Shown piece after piece: positions 33,968-41,744 of a DNA stretch of 62,641 bases. Location: assembly GCA_017470735.1 (NCBI GenBank), contig JAFUYB010000007.1, positions 1 through 62,641 on the forward strand, given 5' to 3'. The notes beneath the pieces were generated by a model that did no database searches, was not told where the DNA came from, and saw nothing but the letters and a program-made list of their open reading frames with translations. A program made the translations under genes and the position numbers. This DNA comes from Lachnospiraceae bacterium (GTDB taxonomy: Bacteria; Bacillota; Clostridia; Lachnospirales; Lachnospiraceae). Position 1 is the first letter of the stretch. The number at the start of each line of letters is the position of its first letter.

Positions 33968-35164
33968 TTAAGAGCCGCTGCCAGCCTTCATTTTCAGAAG
34001 CTGGATACCCTCCGGCAGGATGACCTTGCCGTCCACGCGCTCCGTAGCCACATAGCCGATCTGACCGTTGGTGGCGTAAAGCTCGTTCAGCCTCTGCACT
34101 GTTCTGCCCGCACGGTCACCGATCCAGTAGTTCTGGAAGTCGCCGAACGCAATGGCCAGCGCCCCGGATGCCACGGTAGGCACATACGGAGAAGTGTAGA
34201 GGTCATAGCCCAGGAGCTTATCCGGCTGGCCTGCCTGTACGGAAGGCTGCCACAGGTATGCGCCGTTGTTGTCCTTCAGCTTGCGCAGGAGGGACACGGT
34301 CGCATCGTTCATGAGGAACTTGGCGTTCCTGCGGTAAGGAGACTTCAGCGCATACACAAGGCTGATGACCTCGTCCACCGTAATCGCGGTCGCGCTTGCC
34401 GCCGTAACGCCCACAGTGCCGCCGTTTGCGGTAAAAATACCCGTAGGCTGGTTGGTGCCGGTACCCACGCAGAAAGCCTCTTCCTCGGCAGCACCGAAAG
34501 CACGGGAGAACTCATTGGCAATATACTCTTCCAGGTCGAACTCGGAATCCTGCAGAAGCTCCACGCTCACACGGATAAGATCCGTCAGCTTGAACGCATC
34601 GATCTGCTTCTGACCGAAGGTCGGATTGCTCTCGGTGAAAGCAGCGTTCTCGGCAGTCCAGGTTGCGGCGGAGTGACCGACAGCAACGGGGATCTTCCTG
34701 TCATGGTGTGTAGTGATGACCTTGGCAATAGAACGGATCACGTTCGCCTCGTCAAGACCTGTGATGATCTGACGCTCGAACTCCTCCGGCACAAGGTAGC
34801 CGCCGTCCGCGTCGGTGCTTTCGGAAAGCACGTTGTGGATGGGAGCCTTGCCGCGAAGGTGTCTGCCGAAGTCCTCCTTATAGGCATTGGACGCACGACC
34901 CTTCTTCTCATCGGCATTACCGGGCTTCTCCGGCATTCCGGTGAGAGGCTTGCCCACGGGCTTGTTCAGTTCCGCTTCGATTGCATCCTTACGCTCCATG
35001 CGGCGGATCTCATTGGAAAGGTCGTTCAGATCCTGCTCCATAGCGGAATAGGTGGCGTCATCCTCTGCGGACAGAACGCCCTTGTCGTTCCTGTGGGTAT
35101 CGAGGAAACCCTCCATCGTGTTCCACAGCTTTGCTCTCTTCTCACGCATTTCGATAATAGTCAT
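33968..35164 (-). CDS. Major capsid protein (HK97 fold)
   Basis: 398 aa. The N-terminal ~110 residues are a coiled-coil delta domain (LWNTMEGFLDTHRNDKGVLS, DLNDLSNEIRRMERKDAIEA). The HK97 core follows (SESTDADGGYLVPEEFERQI, EEAFCVGTGTNQPTGIFTAN, AIAFGDFQNYWIGDRAGRTV, GYVATERVDGKVILPEGIQL). The delta domain is presumably removed by the ClpP-like protease encoded just upstream. Confidence 0.95.
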   Translation of the reverse strand: MTIIEMREKRAKLWNTMEGFLDTHRNDKGVLSAEDDATYSAMEQDLNDLSNEIRRMERKDAIEAELNKPVGKPLTGMPEKPGNADEKKGRASNAYKEDFGRHLRGKAPIHNVLSESTDADGGYLVPEEFERQIITGLDEANVIRSIAKVITTHHDRKIPVAVGHSAATWTAENAAFTESNPTFGQKQIDAFKLTDLIRVSVELLQDSEFDLEEYIANEFSRAFGAAEEEAFCVGTGTNQPTGIFTANGGTVGVTAASATAITVDEVISLVYALKSPYRRNAKFLMNDATVSLLRKLKDNNGAYLWQPSVQAGQPDKLLGYDLYTSPYVPTVASGALAIAFGDFQNYWIGDRAGRTVQRLNELYATNGQIGYVATERVDGKVILPEGIQLLKMKAGSGS

Positions 35165-35179
35165 GATGATTTACCTCCG

Positions 35180-35938
35180 TTAAATAAAGTTTTTGATGGT
35201 GTTGAGGCGGGCTTTCAGTTCATCGACCGAACGTCCCGCCGGTATGTCCGTCTGTGCTTCTGGCGTAACATCAGCTTTCTGCACAGTCTTTGCCTTGGCG
35301 CTGATCTTGTTCATCAGTGCCGCCTGTACGGTCTTCCTTGAAAACGCATAGGCGGGGATAGCGATCTCGGCAACTTTCTCATCTTCGAGAATGCCGTCCG
35401 CAAAGCCCAGCTCCACGGCCTTGTTTGCGTTCATCCAGGTTTCCGCATCCATGAGGTGGGACAGCTTTGCTCTCGACAGGCTCGTCTTGATCTCATAGGC
35501 ATTGATGATGCTCTCCTTGACCTCGTCCAGCATCTCGATGGCTTTCTGCATGTCCTCATGGTCGCCCATAGCGATGGTCGCGGGATTATGGATCATCATC
35601 AGCGCCGTGGGAGCCATCAGCACCTCGGTTCCCGCCATAGCGATGACTGACGCTGCCGATGCCGCGATGCCATCGATCTTGACGGTCACGTCCCCGCGAT
35701 AATCCATCAGCATGGTGTATATCTGGCTTGCCGCAATGCAGTCGCCACCGGGCGAGTTGATCCACACGGTCACGGGACCGCTCCCGGCGAACAGCTCCTC
35801 CTTAAACTGCGCTGGCGTGATGTCATCATCGAACCAACTCTCCTCTGCAATCGTGCCGTACAGTTCAAGCACCCTTGCCTCGGTTCCGCCTTCGTCCGCC
35901 TGGTTCTTCCACGCCCAGAACTTCTTCGTCTGACTCAT
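35180..35938 (-). CDS. ClpP-like prohead protease
   Basis: 252 aa from ATG 35,938 (MSQTKKFWAWKNQADEGGTE). It has the ClpP/S14 fold: VTVWINSPGGDCIAASQIYT, catalytic Ser in GIAASAASVIAMAG, catalytic His in LMMIHNPATIAMG. The C-terminal ~60 residues are variable. The start overlaps the portal gene end by 74 bases. Matures the capsid before DNA packaging. Confidence 0.9.
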   Translation of the reverse strand: MSQTKKFWAWKNQADEGGTEARVLELYGTIAEESWFDDDITPAQFKEELFAGSGPVTVWINSPGGDCIAASQIYTMLMDYRGDVTVKIDGIAASAASVIAMAGTEVLMAPTALMMIHNPATIAMGDHEDMQKAIEMLDEVKESIINAYEIKTSLSRAKLSHLMDAETWMNANKAVELGFADGILEDEKVAEIAIPAYAFSRKTVQAALMNKISAKAKTVQKADVTPEAQTDIPAGRSVDELKARLNTIKNFI

Positions 35939-37199
35939 TGGCTTCTTCCTCCTTCCCTTCGTCAGTAGTTGTATCTGCAAAAGCGCCCGCCTTGTTAAGC
36001 GGGAGCATATTGCCGTTTACCAGGTAGAGATCACCGCCGTCCTCTGCCGGGATGCGGTCAAGGTTTTCCAACTCCCGGATGTCGTTTGCGCTCATCCAGC
36101 CGTTCTGCCTTGCCGTGGCGTATCCGCTCATGCGGCTCTGGTAATCTCCACGGAGCAGTCCTTCCACGTTGAATTTCACGAAGTAGGTCTTCTTCTCCTC
36201 GGATGAAAGAAGCGTCCGCTGTATGGACTGCTCCCATCTGACCACCCAGGGATCAAGCGTGTACTTCACGAACTCAAGGGATTGCTGCTCTATATTGGAA
36301 AAGCTCGACTTCTCAAGGTCGCCCACCATATGCGGCGGTACCCGGAATATCCTCGCTATTTCGTTGATCTGGAACTTCCTCGTTTCCAAAAACTGCGCCT
36401 GCTCCGGTGAGATAGAGATGGGCGTGTATTTAAGCCCCTCCTCCAGCACGGCGATCTTGTTGCTGTTCGCCGACCCTCCGAACTGGCTCATCCACGACTC
36501 ACGCACCCGCTGTGGGTCCTTGATCGTGCCGGGATGCTCCAACACACCGCTCGGTGCCGCGCCGTTGGCAAAGAACTTGCTGCCGTATTCCTCTGTGGCT
36601 ATCGCAAGCCCTATGGCGTTCTTTGCCATCGCAATCGGCGAGTATCCTACCAGACCGTCAAAGCCGAGTCCGGGGATATGCAGCACATCGGAGGGATGGA
36701 GCGTAACCGTATAGGTGTTGTCTTTCGGAAGCTCGTCCTGGGATTTCTGATAGGTGTAATAAAGCTGTCCTGTCTCATCCCTGCTGACGGTCATCTTATT
36801 CGGCATCAGCGGATACAGCGCCACAACTTCGCCCTTGCCATTGCGGATGATCTGCGCATAGGCGTTTCCCCACAATAAAAGATGAGTCATCAGTGTTTCC
36901 CTGAACACGAATGAACTCATCTCCGGGTTCGGCTCGTCATGGAGCAGAAGGTATAACGGATGGTCAAGCGCCTTTTCCTTGCCGCCGTCATCCTTGTAGC
37001 GGTACATATGGAGCGGCAGTCCTGCGATTGCCTCCGACAGGATACGCACACAGGCATACACCGCCGTCATCTGCATGGCGCTACGCTCGGTCACCACCTT
37101 GCCGGACGAGCTGCCGCCCATGTAAAAGGCATACCTCGAACCGACCGTGCTGTCGGTGGGTTTATCCCTTGATCGAAACAAACCGCTGAATATTCCCAT
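35865..37199 (-). CDS. Portal protein (HK97 family)
   Basis: 444 aa. Family phrases TAVYACVRILSEAIAGLPLH, LLLWGNAYAQIIRNGKGEV, FQINEIARIFRVPPHMVGDL and SNIEQQSLEFVKYTLDPWV are all present. The C-terminus is acidic, then Arg/Gly-rich. Forms the dodecameric DNA entry ring at one capsid vertex. Confidence 0.95.
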   Translation of the reverse strand: MGIFSGLFRSRDKPTDSTVGSRYAFYMGGSSSGKVVTERSAMQMTAVYACVRILSEAIAGLPLHMYRYKDDGGKEKALDHPLYLLLHDEPNPEMSSFVFRETLMTHLLLWGNAYAQIIRNGKGEVVALYPLMPNKMTVSRDETGQLYYTYQKSQDELPKDNTYTVTLHPSDVLHIPGLGFDGLVGYSPIAMAKNAIGLAIATEEYGSKFFANGAAPSGVLEHPGTIKDPQRVRESWMSQFGGSANSNKIAVLEEGLKYTPISISPEQAQFLETRKFQINEIARIFRVPPHMVGDLEKSSFSNIEQQSLEFVKYTLDPWVVRWEQSIQRTLLSSEEKKTYFVKFNVEGLLRGDYQSRMSGYATARQNGWMSANDIRELENLDRIPAEDGGDLYLVNGNMLPLNKAGAFADTTTDEGKEEEANESDEEVLGVEEPGGRRRNRGKGA

Positions 37200-37218
37200 A
37201 TCTCATCACGCTCCTTCC

Positions 37219-38865
37219 TCATATAAACAAAATCCCACGGGAGTCATACACGCTCTCGTGAGATTCGTTGCCGCACCGGATCGCCCGGTCGAGTGCCATG
37301 ATGGTCGCAATCGCGCCATCGATCTTTTCTGTCGATTTTTCCTTGTCCGCCTTGATGTTCCCGGCGGGATCGGTGCGGATATAGATGTTGTCCATCATCC
37401 ACCGCAGGACGGGATGCCCGCCGTGCGCGATCTGCTCCTCCAAGGTCAGCTTCATCAGCTCCTTGGTCGGCGGGGACATATCCTTGAAGCCCTGTCCGAA
37501 CGGAACAACCGTGAAGCCCATGCCCTCAAGGTTCTGCACCATCTGCACCGCTCCCCAGCGGTCGAACGCAATCTCCCGGATGTTGAACCGCTCACCCAGC
37601 CGTTCGATGAATTTCTCAATATATCCGTAGTGAACCACATTTCCCTCCGTGGTCATAAGAAGTCCCTGCCGTTCCCACAGGTCGTAGGGGACATGATCCC
37701 GCTTCACACGAAGGTCGATAGTCTCTTCCGGTATCCAGAAGAACGGGAGGATGCTGTATTTATCCTCCTCATCCTGCGGAGGGAACACCAGCACGAATGC
37801 CGTGATATCCGTGGTACTTGAAAGGTCAAGACCGCCGTAGCAGACGCGCCCTTCCAGATCGTCCTCGGAAACAGGGAACGCACAGGCGTCCCACTTGTCC
37901 ATCGGCATCCAGCGTACCGACTGCTTCACCCATTGATTGAGCCTTAACTGCCGGAAAGCATTCTCCTCGCCCGGATTCTGCTGCGCGGAATCACACGCCG
38001 CCTTTACCTTGTCGATGCCTACCGTGATGCCAAGGCTCGGATTGGCTTTCTTCCAGACCTCCGGGTCCGTCCAGTCCTCGTCCTCCGCCGCACCGTAGAT
38101 AACGGAATAGAAAGTCGGATCGACCTTCCGTCCTGCCTGAATGTCCAGGGCTTTCTGATGCACCTCATAGCAGATGGAATTCGTATCGTTCCCCGCCGTG
38201 GTGATCAGGAAATAAAGCGGCTGCATCCTCGCATCACCGGAACCCTGCAGCATGACGTCAAACAGCTTTCTGTTCGGCTGCGTATGCAGCTCATCGAAGA
38301 TAACGCCGTGGGTATTGAAACCGTGCTTGTTCGCCACATCCGCTGACAACACCTGGTAGGAACTGTTGGTGGGCAGATATGTTATCTTTTTCTGCGACTC
38401 CAGTATCTTTACCCGCTTGGCGAGAGCCGGACAGAACCGCACCATGTCCACAGCGACATCAAACACGATCTTCGCCTGGTTTCGGTCTGCGGCACAGCCG
38501 TACACCTCGGCGCGTTCCTCACCGTCTCCGCAGAGGAGAAGCAGAGCCACCGCAGCCGCAAGTTCGCTCTTGCCCTGTTTCTTCGGTATCTCGATATACG
38601 CCGTGTTGAACTGGCGGTAACCGTTAGATTTCAGAACGCCGAACAGATCGCGGATGATCTGCTCCTGCCAGTCGATCAGTTTAAAGGGTTTTCCCGCCCA
38701 TGTGCCTTTAGTGTGACAGAGCGACTCAATGAACATGACCGCATAATCCGCAGCCTCCTTGTCATAGTGGGAGGTCTTCGCCATAAGCTGTGTCGGTTTG
38801 TATTTCTTCAGTTTTCTCGTAATGCTCACCTCCCGAATGGCATAAAAATGACCTGCCAATGGCAA
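37219..38865 (-). CDS. terL: Terminase large subunit
   Basis: About 535-548 aa. ATPase motifs: Walker A EIPKKQGKSELAAAVALLL and Walker B THGVIFDELHTQPN. Nuclease domain: GGLDLSSTTDITAFVLVFPP supplies the first acidic residues and EKIDGAIATIMALDRAI the last. The start is uncertain: the frame opens with TTG at 38,865, while GGGAGGTGAGC favours ATT at 38,823 (reading ITRKLKKYKPTQL) or an overlapping GTG at 38,829. No ATG is available near the ribosome-binding site. It packages DNA with the small subunit, which lies ~10 kb away because cargo genes separate them. Confidence 0.9.
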   Translation of the reverse strand: MPLAGHFYAIREVSITRKLKKYKPTQLMAKTSHYDKEAADYAVMFIESLCHTKGTWAGKPFKLIDWQEQIIRDLFGVLKSNGYRQFNTAYIEIPKKQGKSELAAAVALLLLCGDGEERAEVYGCAADRNQAKIVFDVAVDMVRFCPALAKRVKILESQKKITYLPTNSSYQVLSADVANKHGFNTHGVIFDELHTQPNRKLFDVMLQGSGDARMQPLYFLITTAGNDTNSICYEVHQKALDIQAGRKVDPTFYSVIYGAAEDEDWTDPEVWKKANPSLGITVGIDKVKAACDSAQQNPGEENAFRQLRLNQWVKQSVRWMPMDKWDACAFPVSEDDLEGRVCYGGLDLSSTTDITAFVLVFPPQDEEDKYSILPFFWIPEETIDLRVKRDHVPYDLWERQGLLMTTEGNVVHYGYIEKFIERLGERFNIREIAFDRWGAVQMVQNLEGMGFTVVPFGQGFKDMSPPTKELMKLTLEEQIAHGGHPVLRWMMDNIYIRTDPAGNIKADKEKSTEKIDGAIATIMALDRAIRCGNESHESVYDSRGILFI

Positions 38866-38938
38866 GCCGTCCTCAAATCTATCTATACGAGAGACAGAGC
38901 CTTGCGGCTCGTCCCTTGGGTGTTTTCCTTACTGTATC

Positions 38939-39220
38939 TTACTGCTGCATCGCCCAGGCGATTGCGTGGCCGTCATCCTCGAACTCGACCTCGCTTGCTG
39001 CGTAAAGCCCGATGGCGATTTCGCAGTCGTGCTTTTCCTCGTCATCGAGGTATTCGTAGACCGCTCCGAAGTAGCAGGGCTTGTTCTGCCCGTTGTAGAA
39101 GTATCCGGCAAGCAGCACCTTGTCTCCAAAGTTCAGCACCTTGCTCCAGCGGCATTCCAAATCCTCCGGCGTGGTGGGGTTCGGCAGTCTGTAGGTTCTC
39201 ATCGCTTCATTGATCGTCAT
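38939..39220 (-). CDS. Unknown prophage cargo protein
   Basis: 93 aa starting MTINEAMRTYRLPNPTTPED (GGAGG upstream of ATG 39,220), acidic, mixed alpha/beta; contains LAGYFYNGQNKPCYFGAVYE. No family recognised. Preceded by repeated promoter copy 3. Like 21,362-21,733 it is a small moron-like unit next to a structural module boundary. Confidence 0.6.
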   Translation of the reverse strand: MTINEAMRTYRLPNPTTPEDLECRWSKVLNFGDKVLLAGYFYNGQNKPCYFGAVYEYLDDEEKHDCEIAIGLYAASEVEFEDDGHAIAWAMQQ

Positions 39221-39264
39221 TTTCGTATCCTCCGTTTGCTTTGTTTTCCCTTTCGGTATGTACA

Positions 39265-39293
39265 TATATCACTCTAAATGCACATAATAGCAA
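39265..39293 (-). promoter_or_regulatory. Repeated cargo promoter, copy 3
   Basis: Minus strand: TTGCTA (39,293-39,288), 17-base spacer ending TTTAGAGT, GATATA (39,270-39,265), with upstream box TTGTGTAGATTATGG. Confidence 0.75.
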
Positions 39294-39355
39294 GTCATTT
39301 CTGTAGAAATCCGAGCCATAATCTACACAAGTATCCACCGCAGGAATTGTGTATT

Positions 39356-39556
39356 TCATTCCTGCGTATGACGGTGGATTGTTTCGATGATCTGCTCCTG
39401 CTCCTCGGCATCCACGCCGATGGACTGAAGCGCCTGCCTCGTTCCGCAGTCCGGGCAGATGAGCGTCTCGTTGTCCGTCCTCGAAAGAGCCGAAGCGCCG
39501 TGGTATGTTCTCCCGCACAGCGGGCAAACCGCCATCCTTATCACATTATCCTTCAT
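39356..39556 (-). CDS. Zinc-ribbon protein of the amidoligase module
   Basis: 66 aa from ATG 39,556, which overlaps the cyclotransferase stop (ATGAAGGATAA). It has two Cys pairs, CPLCGRTYHG and CPDCGTRQAL, forming one zinc ribbon, plus an acidic tail. Last gene of the amidoligase transcript. Could recruit the enzymes to a substrate or nucleic acid (inference). Confidence 0.7.
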   Translation of the reverse strand: MKDNVIRMAVCPLCGRTYHGASALSRTDNETLICPDCGTRQALQSIGVDAEEQEQIIETIHRHTQE

Positions 39557-40019
39557 AGCCGCATACCTCCCTGCATTTATCGTAAGCGTCAAGCAGAATG
39601 TTCTTGTCAAAGTAAAAGGTGTCGTACCCCTCAAGGCAGGTCCTCATGTAGAAACCGCTCGGAACGCCTATCGGACGCTCCTCGTGCATGATGTAGGCGA
39701 ACGCCGTCACCGTCCTGCGCTTTCCCGTGCGGATGCCCTTGTACTTCAGCTTGATGTCCTTCTTGTAGTAGAAGGTGGGGAATCCCTCGTATCGGTCAAG
39801 AGCCGCCTCGTCCGACTCCTTTACCTCCCAGATCACCACGGGGACCGTGCCGCCCTCGCACTCCTCAATGGTAAGGTAGGAGCCAGTCTTGCTCCCTTTG
39901 AAAAGCAGTTCCCAGCCCGTGAGGTTTGCCGTGCCGAGGATCGTGGCGTTCGGGCAGCGCATCCGCATCTGCGGCACGTTGAGGTTGCTGCCGTAAGCGA
40001 TGTAGTATCTCTTTGCCAT
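39546..40019 (-). CDS. Gamma-glutamylcyclotransferase-like protein (AIG2/GGCT)
   Basis: 157 aa. It opens KRYYIAYGSNLNVPQMRMRC, the YGSN substrate loop of the GGCT/AIG2 fold, and contains the probable catalytic acid in ALDRYEGFPTFYYKKDIKL (the Glu of DxxEG). Family members cyclise gamma-glutamyl amines to 5-oxoproline, thus cleaving gamma-glutamyl bonds. It follows the amidoligase gene, an association reported for Firmicutes phage amidoligases (Iyer and Aravind's amidoligase analysis). So one enzyme may make, and the other remove, a gamma-glutamyl or isopeptide tag. Confidence 0.85.
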   Translation of the reverse strand: MAKRYYIAYGSNLNVPQMRMRCPNATILGTANLTGWELLFKGSKTGSYLTIEECEGGTVPVVIWEVKESDEAALDRYEGFPTFYYKKDIKLKYKGIRTGKRRTVTAFAYIMHEERPIGVPSGFYMRTCLEGYDTFYFDKNILLDAYDKCREVCGYEG

Positions 40020-40036
40020 AGTCGTTACCGTCCTTT

Positions 40037-40122
40037 CTGAAGGACTTAGGTTACTTGTCCTTCTACCACCTTAAGACCGCCGAAGCGGTCAGAAGGCAGG
40101 GCATTTAACCTAAGTCCTTCAA
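40037..40122 (-). ncRNA. Nested-hairpin RNA element between amidoligase and cyclotransferase
   Basis: On the minus strand GAAGGACTTAGGTTA (40,120-40,106) pairs perfectly with TAACCTAAGTCCTTC (40,053-40,039), a 15-bp outer stem. Inside, CCTTCT pairs with AGAAGG, and inside that GACCGC-TTCG-GCGGTC forms a 6-bp stem with a stable UUCG tetraloop. The outer stem begins within the amidoligase stop codon and ends ~20 bases before the cyclotransferase ATG. Possible roles: processing or stability element, regulatory RNA, or a miniature inverted-repeat element. No known RNA family comes to mind. Confidence 0.6.
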
Positions 40123-41069
40123 GCGGCGGCTCTGCCGTGCCTGAATGCCGTGTCCCCGGAAAGGTTGCGGGTAAGGAAGTCCCTCGCCGTTGCGAATTCC
40201 TCTCCGATGAATCCGAGGCGGAGGAGCCAGGTCCTCATGGCATATTTCGGATTCTCATTTTGCTGCGGTTTCGGGCTTGCCGTCCGCACATCCTTTGCCA
40301 TCTGGCTGAGCGCGAGGCAAAGCTGGATGTAGCTTTTCAGCTGTCCCGCGTGTATGCCGCCCCTGCGCTCCGCTGTAGGCTCATCGAACTGGAAGAGCCG
40401 GAACTCGATGGTGCCCTTCGTGAAGGTCGCATGGTAGTTGAGCATATGGTAGCGGCTGTCGTTGTAGTGCTGCGTCCTGCCGTAGCTCGCTCCCTGCGAG
40501 GTGTACCAGATGTCCGCAAGCTGGCTCATGGTCTTGGGCTTTTTGCGGTTGACCGCCTGCAGGAAGTTCGGGTCCACCGTGCGGCAGTACCTGTCCATGC
40601 GGTAGCGGTCGAGCTTCAAAGCCTCGGCGATCAGTTCCTCGTGGCTTGCCATGATGTTGGCGAGGTTGCGGAGCGTCTGCGGCGTGTGCCCGTTCGCTCC
40701 GATGTGGATGTGTACCCCGCACCCCCGGCTGGCGTTGCTCTTTGCACCTGCGTGTCTAAGCTGTCTGCAAAGCTCCTGCAGGGTTTCGATGTCGCTGTAG
40801 GTTAGGATCGGCGTGACCATCTCGCATTTTTCATCGTCCGGCCCGCTGATGGAAACGTCCCTCTGGAATTTCCACTCTCTGCCTTCTGCGTCCCAAGCCG
40901 ACCAGGTCATGTAACCGTTGCGGCCTGCCGTGTTTTCGTATCTGCCTGTTCCGAAGAAGTCGGCGGCAATCTTCGCTGCCTTGCTCCTCTTGATGCTGTT
41001 CATCTCGACCTCGACCCCGATGGTCTGGTTCTTCATCTCGGTAATCTGTCTCTCTGTCCTTGCATTCAT
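40119..41069 (-). CDS. Amidoligase-domain protein
   Basis: 316 aa from ATG 41,069 (MNARTERQITEMKNQTIGVE). It is a COOH-NH2 ligase of the amidoligase (glutamine-synthetase-like) fold. Visible: the first-strand acidic pair in IGVEVEMNSIKR, a Glu in GPDDEKCEMVTPIL, the histidine cluster SRGCGVHIHIGANGHTP, and GTIEFRLFQFDEPT. Such enzymes use ATP to form amide bonds between small amines or amino acids and peptides or proteins. The last ~45 residues (AMRTWLLRLGFIGEEFATAR...) are shared with the 41,728-42,507 protein. Preceded by repeated promoter copy 4. The substrate is unknown. Confidence 0.85.
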   Translation of the reverse strand: MNARTERQITEMKNQTIGVEVEMNSIKRSKAAKIAADFFGTGRYENTAGRNGYMTWSAWDAEGREWKFQRDVSISGPDDEKCEMVTPILTYSDIETLQELCRQLRHAGAKSNASRGCGVHIHIGANGHTPQTLRNLANIMASHEELIAEALKLDRYRMDRYCRTVDPNFLQAVNRKKPKTMSQLADIWYTSQGASYGRTQHYNDSRYHMLNYHATFTKGTIEFRLFQFDEPTAERRGGIHAGQLKSYIQLCLALSQMAKDVRTASPKPQQNENPKYAMRTWLLRLGFIGEEFATARDFLTRNLSGDTAFRHGRAAA

Positions 41070-41130
41070 GGTGTGTGCCTCCTTGAAAATCCTTTGTTTT
41101 CCGTGGGTTTCGTTCCCTTCGGTGTGTCTA

Positions 41131-41159
41131 TATATCACTCTGAAGCACACTTATATCAA
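41131..41159 (-). promoter_or_regulatory. Repeated cargo promoter, copy 4 (amidoligase)
   Basis: Minus strand: TTGATA (41,159-41,154), 17-base spacer ending TTCAGAGT, GATATA (41,136-41,131), with upstream GTGTACATTATGG. The leader up to the ATG also resembles those of copies 2 and 3. Confidence 0.85.
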
Positions 41160-41220
41160 GTTATTTCTCGCCATAATGTACACGAATATCTGCCCGAAAA
41201 ATCAGCGTGAATTGTGTAGT

Positions 41221-41527
41221 TTATGACCCGCCTGAGACCGCCTTGAGGAAGGGCTTCTCACCCTCGTACAGGACTGCCAAGGCAAGCCGGAACCCTGTCT
41301 GGAATCCGTCAATGAAGTAGCCCTCGGCGGTCATGCCCGTGATGGTTCCCTGCAGCCGTATCATCCGATCAAGCGTCGCCGTCCAGCATTGCCCTGAGTT
41401 TTTCTTCCTCCTTGACCAGTTCGGCGGCTGCTTTGCCAAATTCCGAATCACGGTCAAACTGCTTCTCGTTCGGCACGATGTTGCCGTAAAAGAGATCCGA
41501 CAGAATCTTATTCGACACCCAAATCAT
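41221..41527 (-). pseudogene. DUF6809-like protein, frameshifted
   Basis: ATG 41,527 opens a frame (SNKILSDLFYGNIVPNEKQF...) that stops at 41,369 within GACGCTTGATCGG. The continuation LDRMIRLQGTITGMTAEGYF...IDGFQTGFRLALAVLYEG is in the next frame to 41,221. Joined, they give a ~102-aa protein of the DUF6809 type. A one-base insertion explains it best. A programmed +1 shift is not supported because the GCT-TGA context is not a known slippery site. Downstream partner of the DUF4314 gene. Confidence 0.65.
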
Positions 41528-41744
41528 CAACCTTTCTGACGATGTCTTCTCCATAGACCACGTTCAGCCCGCTGCCGTTGTCCCAACGCATGAGGAGGGA
41601 ACCCGTATCGTCCACTCCGATGACCGTTCCCTTTGTGCCGACTGGAGGAGCCTGCACGTCATCCATCTGCACCAGCTCCACCTGGCATCCGACAGGGTAC
41701 TGCTTTCGGACGCCCTCCACAATCTCTTTACTCGGAAACCTCAT
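41508..41744 (-). CDS. DUF4314 protein
   Basis: 78 aa, MRFPSKEIVEGVRKQYPVGC with the SH3-like barrel typical of DUF4314 (VGTKGTVIGVDDTGSLLMRW, NGSGLNVVYGED). Start ATG 41,744, eight bases after GGAGG, overlapping the upstream gene end. Common in mobile elements of Firmicutes; function unknown. Confidence 0.8.
   Translation of the reverse strand: MRFPSKEIVEGVRKQYPVGCQVELVQMDDVQAPPVGTKGTVIGVDDTGSLLMRWDNGSGLNVVYGEDIVRKVDDLGVE

Noticed and set aside
41369-41380. Programmed +1 frameshift in the DUF6809 gene
   Set aside because: The site (GCT TGA) does not resemble the CTT TGA release-factor site and there is no stimulatory upstream Shine-Dalgarno-like element; a simple mutation is more likely.
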